From the NCBI GenBank assembly GCA_001579985.1, contig LRSR01011775.1, positions 1 through 50,419 of the forward strand: DNA of 50,419 nt, in the 5' to 3' direction. This DNA comes from Hypsibius dujardini (taxonomy: Eukaryota > Tardigrada > Eutardigrada > Parachela > Hypsibiidae). Shown here piece by piece: positions 23,774-47,450 of this stretch (positions are counted from its first letter, which is position 1; each line of letters starts with the position of its first letter). A program made the position numbers and the translations under genes. Under the pieces are notes generated by a model, which made no database searches, was not told the DNA's origin, and saw nothing but the letters and a program-made list of their open reading frames with translations.

Positions 23774-23895
23774 ACACGTGGCAAAAACCTTGCACTAACC
23801 GAATGAAGCACTTCAACTCGCGGCTGTGTACAACAGCCATCGTCGAACAAGTGTAATGGCTTAACTCGGTCAGCGCAAGGTTTTTGCTACAAGTG
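23774..23895. mobile_element. Short inverted-repeat element (MITE-like)
   Basis: The left arm GTGGCAAAAACCTTGCACT (from about 23778) matches the reverse complement of the right arm AGCGCAAGGTTTTTGCTAC (about 23872-23890), and similarity continues inward. A small hairpin (GGCTGTGTACAACAGCC) sits in the middle. The terminal motif resembles that at 36733-36802. Confidence 0.55.
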
Positions 23896-24379
23896 TAGTA
23901 ATAAAAAGGCGGCGATGAGCGATGACGTCGAAGAAGTTGGAAATAACAACCAAGAACCAATCAATCAATCAATTACTCCAACTTGTTTCGCCATAGGTGT
24001 GCGATATTTTCAGACTTGTTCACGACGTTGTTCTCATTCATGGTTCTCAGTTAAAAAAATGGCGAGACGTCGCGAAAAAGTGCAACAAATGAACGATTGC
24101 GGTCTTACAAATGTTTTTATTCGAAACCACTCTGCTTATTGCAAACTCAAGTACCAAAATTGCGAGCATAACTTAAAGGTAGGTAGGGGGCCGGAGCGAG
24201 CGGGAGCAATGAAGCGGCGGCACAGCAGCAACGAAAGACAAGCTGCTGATAGAAAAATGCCCAGACGTGTCGGCTTGATAGACATATAAAGCGATAATCG
24301 AGCAATCATACTAGAAACGGCCCAAAAAATAAGCTGGGAGAGAAAAAAGGGGAGAGAGCCACTACAAGACATACACACA

Positions 24380-24413
<34 letters not shown>

Positions 24414-24420
24414 GAGAGAG
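24380..24420. repeat. (GA)n microsatellite
   Basis: Uninterrupted GAGAGA run followed by TAGGAGAGAG. Confidence 0.9.
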
Positions 24421-24549
24421 TCAAATTCTGCCGGTGTCCAACTACCAACGCCAACAAAAAACAACGAGATAATTAATTATGAAAAACAAAAATACTCTCT
24501 GAAAACAAAAAAGTCGTCATCCGTGCTCGGCAAAGGCGTCCCCAACAAA

Positions 24550-27500
24550 TTACGACGTCACCTCCTGCCGTTCTAGTGGGTTGGCCGGGGCGTCGCCGCT
24601 CCCGCCGGGGTGGTGCGGACTGCCGGTGCCGTTTTGCGACGTCATCAGCGGCGTGTCCGTGCCTTCCTCGTCTTCCTCCTCGTCGTCCGGGTAGCAGACC
24701 AGCGATGGGCTGGGCGGTTTGACGTTGGACGAGCTCAACAGCAGCGCTGACTGCTGCTTCGTAAGCGACTGCGGCAGGGATTTGGCAGAGTCGCCGCCGC
24801 AGCTGACACTATGCAGGGAGGCTTCCCACGGGAGGGTCGAACTGGGGGACAACGACGAAGACAAGGATGATGAAGTTGATGATGATGAAGACAACGAGGA
24901 GCAGGATGAGGTGACGTGGTTGATGCCGGGCGGGCTACTGCTGCTGGTCGATCCGTTGGTATTGCTGTTGTTCGGGGATGAGGAGGATGATGATGAGGGA
25001 CCGGGTGAGGAAGCGCCCAGCTCGCGGGTTGAGTCCACGGAGGAGGAGGAAATGTTGACGCGAAACGTAGGAGATGGGGTGTTGCGGGCCACTTTTTTGT
25101 TGCTGTTGCTGAGACGGGAGTTGTTGGAGCGCCATGCGGAGGTGCCAAAAGGACTGTCGTCGTCGTCGAGGTCGTCCTGCAATGGATGAGACACATTGTT
25201 ATCATTCCCCGCTTGGGTTTGTAAATTAAAATAATTTTGTCTTGAATCCTGACTGTTGGGCGACGCGTTTATCAGTTTTGTCGAAGCGTCTATCGGTCTA
25301 TCTGTCTGTCTGCTTGCCTGTCTGCCTGCTTTCCTGCCTGTCTATCTACCAAGCCGTCTGTCTGCCCGGGTACATATTCCTCTTTCGCCCTGCCAATTTT
25401 TTTGTCTGTTTGTAAATATGTCTGACTACAGTATTCCAGACAAGACGTACCAGAATTGGCCGTTTCACCGGTGGAGCTGCATTGAACTGCGTTATACTCC
25501 TCACTGACATCAGTGGCACCAGCTTCGGAATAATCGTTTCACCCGTATTACTAATGCTGACGCCGTTGCTGCTGCTGCTGCTGCTGCTTCCGGTTTCATC
25601 GGGGAGATCTGTCGTCGAGGATGACGTCGTCGTCGACGTCTCTATCGCTGTCCCGCTTCCACCACCGCCGGCATTGTTCTCGTTGCTCTCATCCCCGTCG
25701 TCATTCTCAAACCAGTGCTCCTCATCCTCATCCATATCCCGCTCATCTCGTCGGAAACGCTTCGTGCCGCTGGTCCTTACCTGCAATTAAAAACACATCT
25801 GGAGGTTAGATAAAAACACATAACCAAATATGCAAATTTATCGGCAATTTGTTTATTCACTGCTTTAAAAAGAATACCATATTTTTTAGCTTTAAAATAA
25901 TATATATAAAATATTACCTTAATAAAAAAAAATCTCGGCTGTTCAGGCCAAAAATGTACGATTCACATCCGCATATTTTATTATAAATAATATGAGATAA
26001 TACATAAGATATAAAGGTTGTTTAGTGCAATTTAAATATCTAATAAAAATATATACCTAATAAATATTTATTAATAGGTTTATTTCATGTACCTAATAAA
26101 TATTTATTAATAGGTATATTTCATGTACCTAATAAATATTTATCAATAGGTTTATTTCATCTACCTGCGAGCCGCTTCGGACGCTGCCCTCGGTAGAGTC
26201 AGGCGTGCTGGGCCGGTCGACCGCCGGCGGAGTGGTGTGGATGTTGTAGCGCAGGTGGAGCTGGCTGAAGGTTCCGGTGTACGTGATCCCGCTCAGTCGC
26301 TCCCAATACGTTCCGATGACGTAGATAATGAGCATGCGGATGTCGTCAGTGCGGATGTGCTCAAAGAGCTCGAGTACGGCCGAGTTGAGGAGGTTGTAGC
26401 GCCGACCGTTCCGCAGGAAGGCTTCAATCACCGGCTTCAGGTGGTCACCCTTGATGATGTATCGGTTGTAGAAGTCCTCATTCAAACCTGTAAAGGAGTC
26501 AAAAATAGGAAGATGTTCATACATTCAAATGCCGATTTAAAGAATGCTTAACAGAGAGTTTCTTTAATTTGTGATCGAATTTACTTTCAATCGACTAGAT
26601 TTAAAATAGGCTTAAACGTTATATAAAATTTAACTCAAGTGAGTGAACTCAATAAATTCCTCAATCAACCGCACAGGAAGACGAAATTCGTTCAAGATTA
26701 ACAAACAACACAATCAACCAATCAAACGAAGCAACAGTTTTTCACGTTGCCTTACCGATTATTTTTCGTAAAAACCTCACGACCGCGACCACTAAGAACT
26801 GATGCGACGACTGCAGCAGGATGAGGATCGGGGTGAGGAGGTCGCGGTTGATGATAAAATTTTTGATATGAAAGGTGTGGTGTTCCACACAGTAGCTGAG
26901 AAACTCGAGGATCAAATTGAGGATGTGAACGGTGCGGAGGTCCTCTTTCTGCGGCAGACTCCCCGTCCGCGTCACCTCCAGGATCGGCTCAGCCAGGTAC
27001 GGTATGCAGCGCTTGTAGAAGAAGGTGAGGAATTCCGTCTTCTCATTTTTGTTGGGCGAACTCAGCATGTTCTCCGGGTCGAGGAGGAGGCGCATGATCG
27101 TCAGGATCTGATGTCAAGCAAAATCAAAATTAAAACTATTACTCAATGGACCGAGCAAACTACGTCGTCCTGATTCATCGAAATTTTAGCAAATTAATAA
27201 TTATTAAAATATACATTTAAATAAAACAATTACTCTTTTCCATGAGGCAGAAAACTCCGCTGATGTGGATTCAAGAGGATGAACCCAGCGAAGTCTCACT
27301 CAGTGATTCAATTGAAACTGCCGCGTAAATGGCCACAATTTTGGGTGGCAGACTTTAGGCCAAAAAGGGTGATCCGAATTCGAGCCGAATTAAGTCACCG
27401 CGCGCACGCTCTCTTGACCAGTTGGCCATGCAGTCTTTACTCGATTGATCGATTGATTGAACTTTTGTATTTTGGCCGAACTTAAAGCAGCTTGCTCCAT

Positions 27501-28357
27501 CTAATTTTTCGGCTGGGCCGGGCAATAAATCAAAGATTCAGGAGAAAGCAGTGGCAAGTTCTAGCCAAGGGTGGCTCAAACTCAGACCAGCCTGATGGTT
27601 CGAACTCTGCCACCCAAAAACTGTGGCCATGTGTGTACTAGTAACCAACCTGCATGGCACAGGCTGCTTGAGGATCTGGATCATTCACAACAGCTTGCCG
27701 GATGATGTGAACAAAAAACAGTTTCCCATCATCGGTCTCTTTGGCTGCCTGTGACATGGAGAACTCCCGCACGACGAAGGGATGCAGTTCCACAATGTAT
27801 GTCTGGAATAAACAAGGCAATAAACCGGTTAGAACTTGAAAAACAGTACAAGTAATTTATTATTGACAAAAAACCATAAAAAATTAACAATGATAAATTC
27901 CATCACAGCAACAAACTAATTTAGCAAGCAATTTAATTAGCATTTATTTATTAAAATTAAAATACGCGAATGAATAGTCCCCAAATAATCGGACGTACAA
28001 AGACGTCAACGATAGCTGAGCGCATCTTCTGGTCCGGCACATCGAGTGCCGCCTGCACCGCCTGGAGGATTCCGTGGGCCATCAACATTCGGAAGAAGCC
28101 CTCTCGGGCCGGCGGCTGAAGTGTATGACTGAACTGGCAGAATTCCTTCAGGAAGAGGATGGCGTCTCTTCGCTGAGGAACTGGTGTGTCTGCAGAAACA
28201 AACAACTATATTAAAACTAGGAAAGCGGCTGACTGGCACGAAGAAACCAGCCAGATAGACAACCAGACAAACCAAAAAAACAGACAAACAGACAGATAGA
28301 TCGACAGACATGCCAACAGGCGGATAGACATACAAAGAAACAGAGAAGTATGCAAAC

Positions 28358-28394
<37 letters not shown>

Positions 28395-31131
28395 TAATTT
28401 AAAACGACCAGACAAAAGGACCACTAAAAGAACTAAACATGAATAAGCACGAATGTAAGAAATCCGGACAAATCACAAATCAGCCAGGCAGGCACGTGCA
28501 GAAACAATGGCAATGACATGGAATCAGATAAATATCTGAAGCGTCAATCAAAACAATCTGCCAACAAACACCCTGATAGTCAGGCAGTAAAAAAAGCGTC
28601 TTGAAATTGTGCCCCCAATTACCGGTACTGATAAGTTGAGCAAACAACGCCTTCAGGAACCGCGCGTCGTCCTGGATCATATTGACGATTTCCAGCTTAT
28701 TGAAGAAGACAAACGACTGCAGGGTGTTGAGGATGTTGTCCTCGAAGACCGACGGCGAGGGCAGGATGACATCCTGGATGTACTGTACCTTATACATCTG
28801 CTGAATCTTCTGCTGCAGGTCGGCATTCTCCAGCGGGACGACTTCCTTGAAGCGAGCAATGTCACGGATGTACTCGCGGTGGCGTTTCGGACGTGTCCCG
28901 GTGGGGTCCCATTCCAGGCAACCGAGAACCTCCTCGATGCACTCGTCGCTGAAGAGGACCTCGTAGAGGGCGTTGCGGTTGAGCATGAGGATGCTCTTCA
29001 TGATGGAGAATAAGTGCTGCAAACCATCTGCAAAAACGGGAAACATAAGTTAAGCAATAGAAACTTAAATAAAATATTATTAAATTAATCGGAAGTTTCC
29101 AAAAACATAGCAGTTTTTATATTTTTGTTAGAAATTAAGATGATAGCAGAGCTAGTCAAAATTTGTATTTAGCTCAATATTCATCAAAACATTTCCTCAA
29201 TTTTGCCCGTGCAATTTTTACATCCACAATCAATCAGGTAAGTTTCACATTTCTAGCTCAACTTTTTGGTTTCAACATCTTCTTTTACTGAAACAGTCCT
29301 ACCATATTGTTCAAAACTGGATTTGAAATGCACAGACAGGTAACTGAAACAATTTAAAGATGATGGATCCACATGGGTCAAAATTAAAAAATTTATCGTT
29401 ACTCAAAAACACTACTACGATTGATTGATTGATTGATTAAGAGGGACAAACCTGTATTTTCTAAATCCTCGCATTGCCGAAACAAATCCAGCAGCTTCTT
29501 GATATAACTCTCCTGCTCAATGACAGTCGCCAGTTTATCCCGCTGATGCGGGTGCGACATGAAGGACTGCACGACCTCATAGATCTTGTCCAGTTTGGAC
29601 ATCTCACAGGGTGGGAGCAGCACGCCCGCGTTGCCGCCGCTGTTCATTTCCGGCCCGTAGCTGGCCATGGAGGAACCGGCGGCCGTTGTCTCGTCATCGT
29701 CCTCTTCGTCGATCGAATCCTGCGTCACCTCCACGGAGGGGTCCTTCCCCTGGACGTCGCAGATTTTTGCCCACACCTCCTCACAGCCAATCTTCTCCTG
29801 CAAGCGGCATTATTTTAAATACCCGTGCCAGAATTGAGGGTCCGAGCGATGGGCAAAAGGGCGGGGCAAGGGGTTAGATAAACACAATCAGTAAATAAAC
29901 CAGCAAAGCTGCACTGCTTGATTTGTGGTCATTTTAATCGTTTTAAAGTCACTGGTTGATTACTTGATTGCGCTCGACTAACCCCCTGTCCCACCCCTTC
30001 TGCCTATCGCTCGTACCCTCATTCCAATTTTTCCTGTCGCTTACTGTACAGTACCTGAAAGCTCAGTGCCATGTCGGAGTCGTTCTCCGACCAGACGATG
30101 AGGGTCTCCTGCTGTTTTTGGTAGGATGTGTCGGTGTCGATTTTGGACTCGAGCAGCACCGACTGCGACTGCTCGTCGCGGACGATGAGAGACATGCCTG
30201 AAAACAGGAAGGAATGTTGAAAATTGAGTCAATCAACCGATCCAGCCAGCAAAAAGCTTGCAAATTAATGGCCACACAACATTCACATCTGGTTTTAGAA
30301 ATAGAACTACAATTTTTCCAATAGACAAGCGACGTGAATCGTCGAACAAACTAAATGTGTGACGTAATTAACACACACACACATAAAGAATAAACATAAT
30401 AATCATCCCTGCAGTGAATCAATTATTCAAGCAACGCCTTCAATGGAGAATGTCGAAATGTAAAGTAAATGTACTGTACCAGTAAACTACAATACAGCAA
30501 GCTTGGATAGAACCACTAAAGTAATACAAATTTAATGGGTGAGAAAAATGACCGAATACATCTAACAAAATAAGAGATGAAAAACAGCAACTCTGAAATT
30601 CCAGAAAGAGTCCATAAGCAATCAACCCATTAAGGACGACAAACATTAACATTCATTCCATTAAAAAAAGACGGCCAAATCCCACCAAAACTATATTCCA
30701 ATTTCAAAAAGCCAGCGAGAGGGGAACATAGCACGAAATTCAATCAATCCATCAATCAAGCACTCCAGCAAAGCTGGCAATTAAATAATGTCAAGCACCT
30801 TCTAATAACAGCCTCCAATTCAAATCTTATCATGTTTCTTTCAAAGCGTCGGATCTCCCCCAGCTAAAAACGACTTGAGCATTTCAAAATGCCTTGAGAG
30901 ACATTAAAAACATGTCAGAACCCGAGACGCGAACCCATCAAAAAAGCACAACAAACAACAACAACAACACAAACTCGTCGTACCGCTGAGCCTGTCGCTG
31001 TACATGGCTGACACATGCCCGGTCCCCCGGTCGTCCCAATGGCGCGCCGCATTCAGCACGTACAGCTTCACCCTCCGGCGATTCTCCAGCGTTTTCTCCA
31101 TCGAATTACTGCCGGGAGCGAGGCCAGTCAT
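24550..31131 (-). CDS. PPP4R3: Serine/threonine protein phosphatase 4 regulatory subunit 3 (SMEK)
   Basis: Ten exons (30984-31131, 30055-30197, 29452-29797, 28623-29027, 27999-28189, 27650-27802, 26756-27107, 26165-26487, 25451-25780, 24550-25176) join in phase to 1005 residues, against about 830-850 in vertebrates. The start is the first ATG in frame, at 31131. An EVH1/PH-like domain ([45 protein letters not shown]) occupies about 18-130. The SMK-1/ARM-repeat core follows ([55 protein letters not shown]-type segment, [23 protein letters not shown]). The C-terminus keeps the acidic [11 protein letters not shown] motif but adds long Ser/Asn/Pro-rich stretches in exons 9-10, which explain the extra length. 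The family targets the PP4 catalytic subunit to substrates, mainly in the nucleus. Divergent from the AGAP gene at its 5' side. Confidence 0.94.
25290..25420. repeat. Degenerate (CTGT)n array in PP4R3 intron 9
   Basis: CTGT words mixed with CTGC, CTAT and CTTG variants, ending about 30 bp from the exon 9 donor. Confidence 0.75.
26057..26164 (-). repeat. Three tandem 36-nt units at the start of PP4R3 intron 8, each GT...AG
   Basis: Units occupy 26129-26164, 26093-26128 and 26057-26092 in gene order. Each starts GTA(C/G)ATGAAATA, contains the palindrome-like TAATAAATATTTATTA, and ends TTATTAG. The first unit starts exactly at the exon 8 donor (CAG|GTAGATG), so each later unit creates an abutting AG|GTA junction. 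A fourth, shorter GT...TTATTAG piece follows at about 26040-26056. Confidence 0.85.
27329..27630. mobile_element. Inverted-repeat element in PP4R3 intron 6
   Basis: The left arm ATGGCCACAATTTTGGGTGG (27329 on) and following CAGACTTT match, in reverse complement, the right arm CCACCCAAAAACTGTGGCCAT with preceding GAACTCTG (27603-27630). The spacer is about 230 bp and has no open frame of note. The right end lies 20 bp from the exon 6 donor. Confidence 0.6.
28235..28392. repeat. (CAGA)n array in PP4R3 intron 4
   Basis: Degenerate at first (CAGATAGAC, CAGACAAACAGA), then perfect CAGA at about 28363-28392. Confidence 0.85.
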
Positions 31132-32516
31132 GGGGTGCAAGGCTCGCTTTCAGCCCCCCAAAGATGGCAGGGAGAGGGATGTGTTGGTGTATCTTCAACA
31201 ATGGAGGCTCCTCTTGATAGAACCGCAGCGGGATAGTATCAGCTCCAACTTTTGATTTGCCCACAGCGCAAAAGTCGAGTGACTTTTAATTCCGAAAAAC
31301 AATGGGAGAAGTGGTGGGGATTTGTTTACACACGGTGCACGTAAAACGGCGTTTTGAAATTTTTGTGAAGAGCGTGTGCAACCAGCAACAGCAACCACAG
31401 CAAAAACATCAACAGAGGAGAAACTGAGGAGTAGGAGTAGGCAACAGCATGAGTATGTGGTCAGACTCAACCGCGTAGGAGTTACACCGACCAACCAGAT
31501 AATTAAGCTTGGACTTTAGGGGTTTCCCCTTTGGCGACATTTTCTAGTTAGCTGTGTAAGTTAGATGGATTTGAAAATTTAAAAAAAAAATTTAATGATT
31601 TATAGATGGTTTGCAAGCAACAATCACTAAATACTTGGCTTGATGTCACTGTTATTAATGGAAAAAACCTCCGTAAATTAAGACCGCATTTTCTGATGTA
31701 AACCAACGCGCTTGGGTAGTCGGAATTTACGGCTATTCTACAAGCCGTGTCGGACTTGGTTCTGGTCGCATTTCGTCACGAGGATCTGTACTCTTCGGAT
31801 TGCCTCAAACTACAAAGATACTGAATTTTTTATTGAATTTTCTCAATCTCACATGTATATAGAAAATGCACCTCTACCTTTAACTACAGCTCAACAGCAA
31901 AAACCTTACATTACTACATGTTGTATTTAAAAACACATTAGTATTGTCAAGCGCCATCTACTAGCAAATTAAATTCACAAAATCATTCTTCGCATGTTTA
32001 TAGGCATGTTTTTCGTAACAATTTAAACCCTAATGGATATGCTAATTTAATACGCGTCAATGGGCCTCGTGAAAGCTAAGGCCTTGAACGAACTTCCGGC
32101 CGAAAACAACGGCAACATGACTCATTTGCTTGCCGCGGCCCGCCCACAAAATCGCCCATTGGATAATTTCGACGTGGCGCGCTGAGGGACTAAATGTTAC
32201 GCCAGAGCCCAGCCGGCTGTAGTGCTATCCTCAATTCGCCCCTATCTTGATTTCCCGGGGGCCTGTCTGTCGTGTGTGTGTCATTTTGCGCTTGCTCGGA
32301 TCTCTCTCCTCCGAGAATGAGGTAGAGAGAAAAGGTCGAAAAGTAGAGCAAAAGCTCATTTTTTTACGTCTGTCAATCAAAACGAAATCCATTTCATCAG
32401 AATGAATTTTCCAGCTGCATCCGATCAAGGGAGTGTTTTACTGTCACGGATTTAAAAGCGCGGATGACTCATTCATTCATTCACTTTGCTGGACAGAAAA
32501 AAACCACAACAACAAC
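31132..32516. promoter_or_regulatory. Divergent promoter region between PP4R3 and AGAP genes
   Basis: The two start codons are 1.4 kb apart and point away from each other, so both promoters must lie here unless upstream untranslated exons exist. A TATA-like TTTAAAAG at about 32452 lies roughly 30 bp upstream of TCATTCATTCA sequence, which could hold the AGAP start site. No other element is firm. Confidence 0.4.
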
Positions 32517-45535
<13,019 letters not shown>

Positions 45536-47450
45536 AATGTTTTTAAAATGTTTTGTATTTTTATATATTAACATGTTGATAAACAGAAACTCGAAAAAGT
45601 GACGCTTTGCCTGTAAAATGTTTCCTCCTACGCTTGGGTATTTTTTTGGTGAGATATGTATCCCTTTTTGCGAGCGCTAGATATTTCCGAGATGCGAGGC
45701 ATCTATGCGCACATGAGTGGTTTTTGGTCGCCATGAGGGTTTTATCTCGCAGTATTTTGTTGTTGTTGGTAAAGCCGCAACTGCTGGTGGCGCCACCTGG
45801 ATGAGTCGCTGTATGAATCGTTTTTAAATCACTCACGCCTTAAATTGCAAAGTTTTGTAATTTTTATGATGAGTTATTATTACATTTTGAGAAAATGACA
45901 TCACTTGGGAAATGGTCATCTGCTGAGCCGTTTAAGGGCGACTTACCTCTGATCCAAGCAGGTGAGTAATTTCAACGTTGCGACCTGACATCGTAGGAGC
46001 TGAGCCATCAAATGTTATTGAGCATACGTGTACAGTAGGAGCAAAGCCACTCTTATTTAGTCATCGATCAATAACCCCTACTGACAAGCTGATCGTCTCA
46101 TAGGAGCTGGGCCGACTTAGACCAAATGATATTTCGCAGAATGAGTAGGACCACCCCGCGGTGACCTGATTGAAGTCATCGATAAATGACATCAGTTCGC
46201 GACACACACACGCTGTCACACCCACTTCTCGGTCGGTCATACAGTTGTAAATGACTGGTTCGGCTGGGACCGGCCCGCGGTTGAAGAATGAGCCGGCCAA
46301 TCGATTTTTGCCTGCGCCTAAAAATGAGCGCCAATAAAAACAGTCTGGCCCACTTTAGTTGTCTTGTCTGAATCAGTTCGGTTGTGTGTGTGTCTTCTGT
46401 ATGATCTTGAAAGTTTGCAAGGCTCCCGTTTTGCATAGGGTCGTGTCTGGATCCCGACCTCCTTTCGGCCAGTGAGTTCCTAGCCAGCTGCTGCGAATAT
46501 GTGGCTCACCATCAGATAGCGATCTCTCCACTCCCATGGAGTGCACCTCCTTCCCGGTTCGTCGCCCGCACTATCGCGTATCCCGTCTAGAGTGCTCCGA
46601 CCTCCATTTCGGATTCTGCGCCAGCCATTGTAGTCTCCATTTTCGTTGCGCCTGATCAGATTTCGGGGATTTTGACCGGTGAGTTTTGACTGTGTCCCTC
46701 CAGCGAGATTTCTCTGAGTTTTTGTATTGACGGTCCTTGCTTGGTTGATTGATTGACATCGCAATGAACCTTGCGCAATTTCTCCTGATTTTCCGCACAG
46801 ACGTGACTCGCAATTTCGATTTTTGGGGCAACCTTAAAATTTTTTAGTAGGTTTTCGGAGAATTTTCGGAAAGTTTTGTAGTTCAACTTTTCGTTTCAGT
46901 GAGGAACGATGAATGGTTTCACTTAGTAAGGGGTGTGGTTGATTGATTGAGTCACATTGTTGATTGATCGACTTGGATTGGTTTCGAAATTTCCCGTGTG
47001 CTAAATCCTTCCTGATATTCGTGAAATGATTTTTTTATGACTGGAAATAGAAGAAAGTTGCGTTTGAGATCTCCGGTCACTGTTTTATGCGAAATTTAAT
47101 TGCTGATTTCAATCTTTTCCGGTAGAGAGATTTCATTTGAAGTCGGACGATTGATTGCTTGATTGTGCGAAAAGTTATTTCCTTTTTTTATTTCTCAATT
47201 TTTCGTTTAGTTTTTAACTTTCTCTTTAGTTAATTGATATTTGTTGGGTTATCCTAACCGGACTTCGTTATCATTTAAATATTTTGCCTGAAGTTCTAAG
47301 TTTTTGGCAGTCGCTCACGTTGACCTTTGGTTGATTTCTGATTGAGGGGAATTATTGACAATGTTTGTTCTCTCCTCCAGGTTTCTCGCATTCGCTCATT
47401 CTCCCCGTACGGGATCCACGTCTTCTATCCAACAGTGTAGGACCTTCACA
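45536..47450. other. Intergenic region: AGAP 3' flank and SLC34 5' flank
   Basis: No supported gene. TAGGAGCTG(A/G)GCC followed by AAATG occurs twice (about 45992 and 46101). An AATAAA at about 46333 could serve the AGAP transcript but is 800 bp from its stop. Two acceptor-like sites (CTCCTCCAG near 47381 and CCAACAG near 47435) suggest that an untranslated 5' exon of the transporter gene lies further left. Confidence 0.55.

Larger units (their letters stand above)
23446..24549. other. Intergenic region: HIBADH 5' flank and PP4R3 3' flank
   Basis: It holds a degenerate tandem repeat (23627-23757), a short inverted-repeat element (23774-23895), AATC words and a (GA)n microsatellite at about 24380-24410. 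A 124-codon plus-strand frame at 23915-24289 runs through repeat sequence and has no recognised domain. Confidence 0.6.

Noticed and set aside
23915-24289. 124-codon plus-strand open frame between HIBADH and PP4R3
   Set aside because: It begins within AATC repeat sequence next to an inverted-repeat element and shows no known motif.
26057-26164. Three 36-bp direct repeats resembling a short CRISPR array
   Set aside because: There are no spacers, the copies abut, and they lie in an intron of an animal gene.
27569-27616. Possible tRNA: GGGTGGC and GCCACCC with a GGTTCGAAC stretch
   Set aside because: Only about 47 bases lie between the stems and no anticodon arm fits. The pairing is explained by the inverted-repeat element at 27329-27630.
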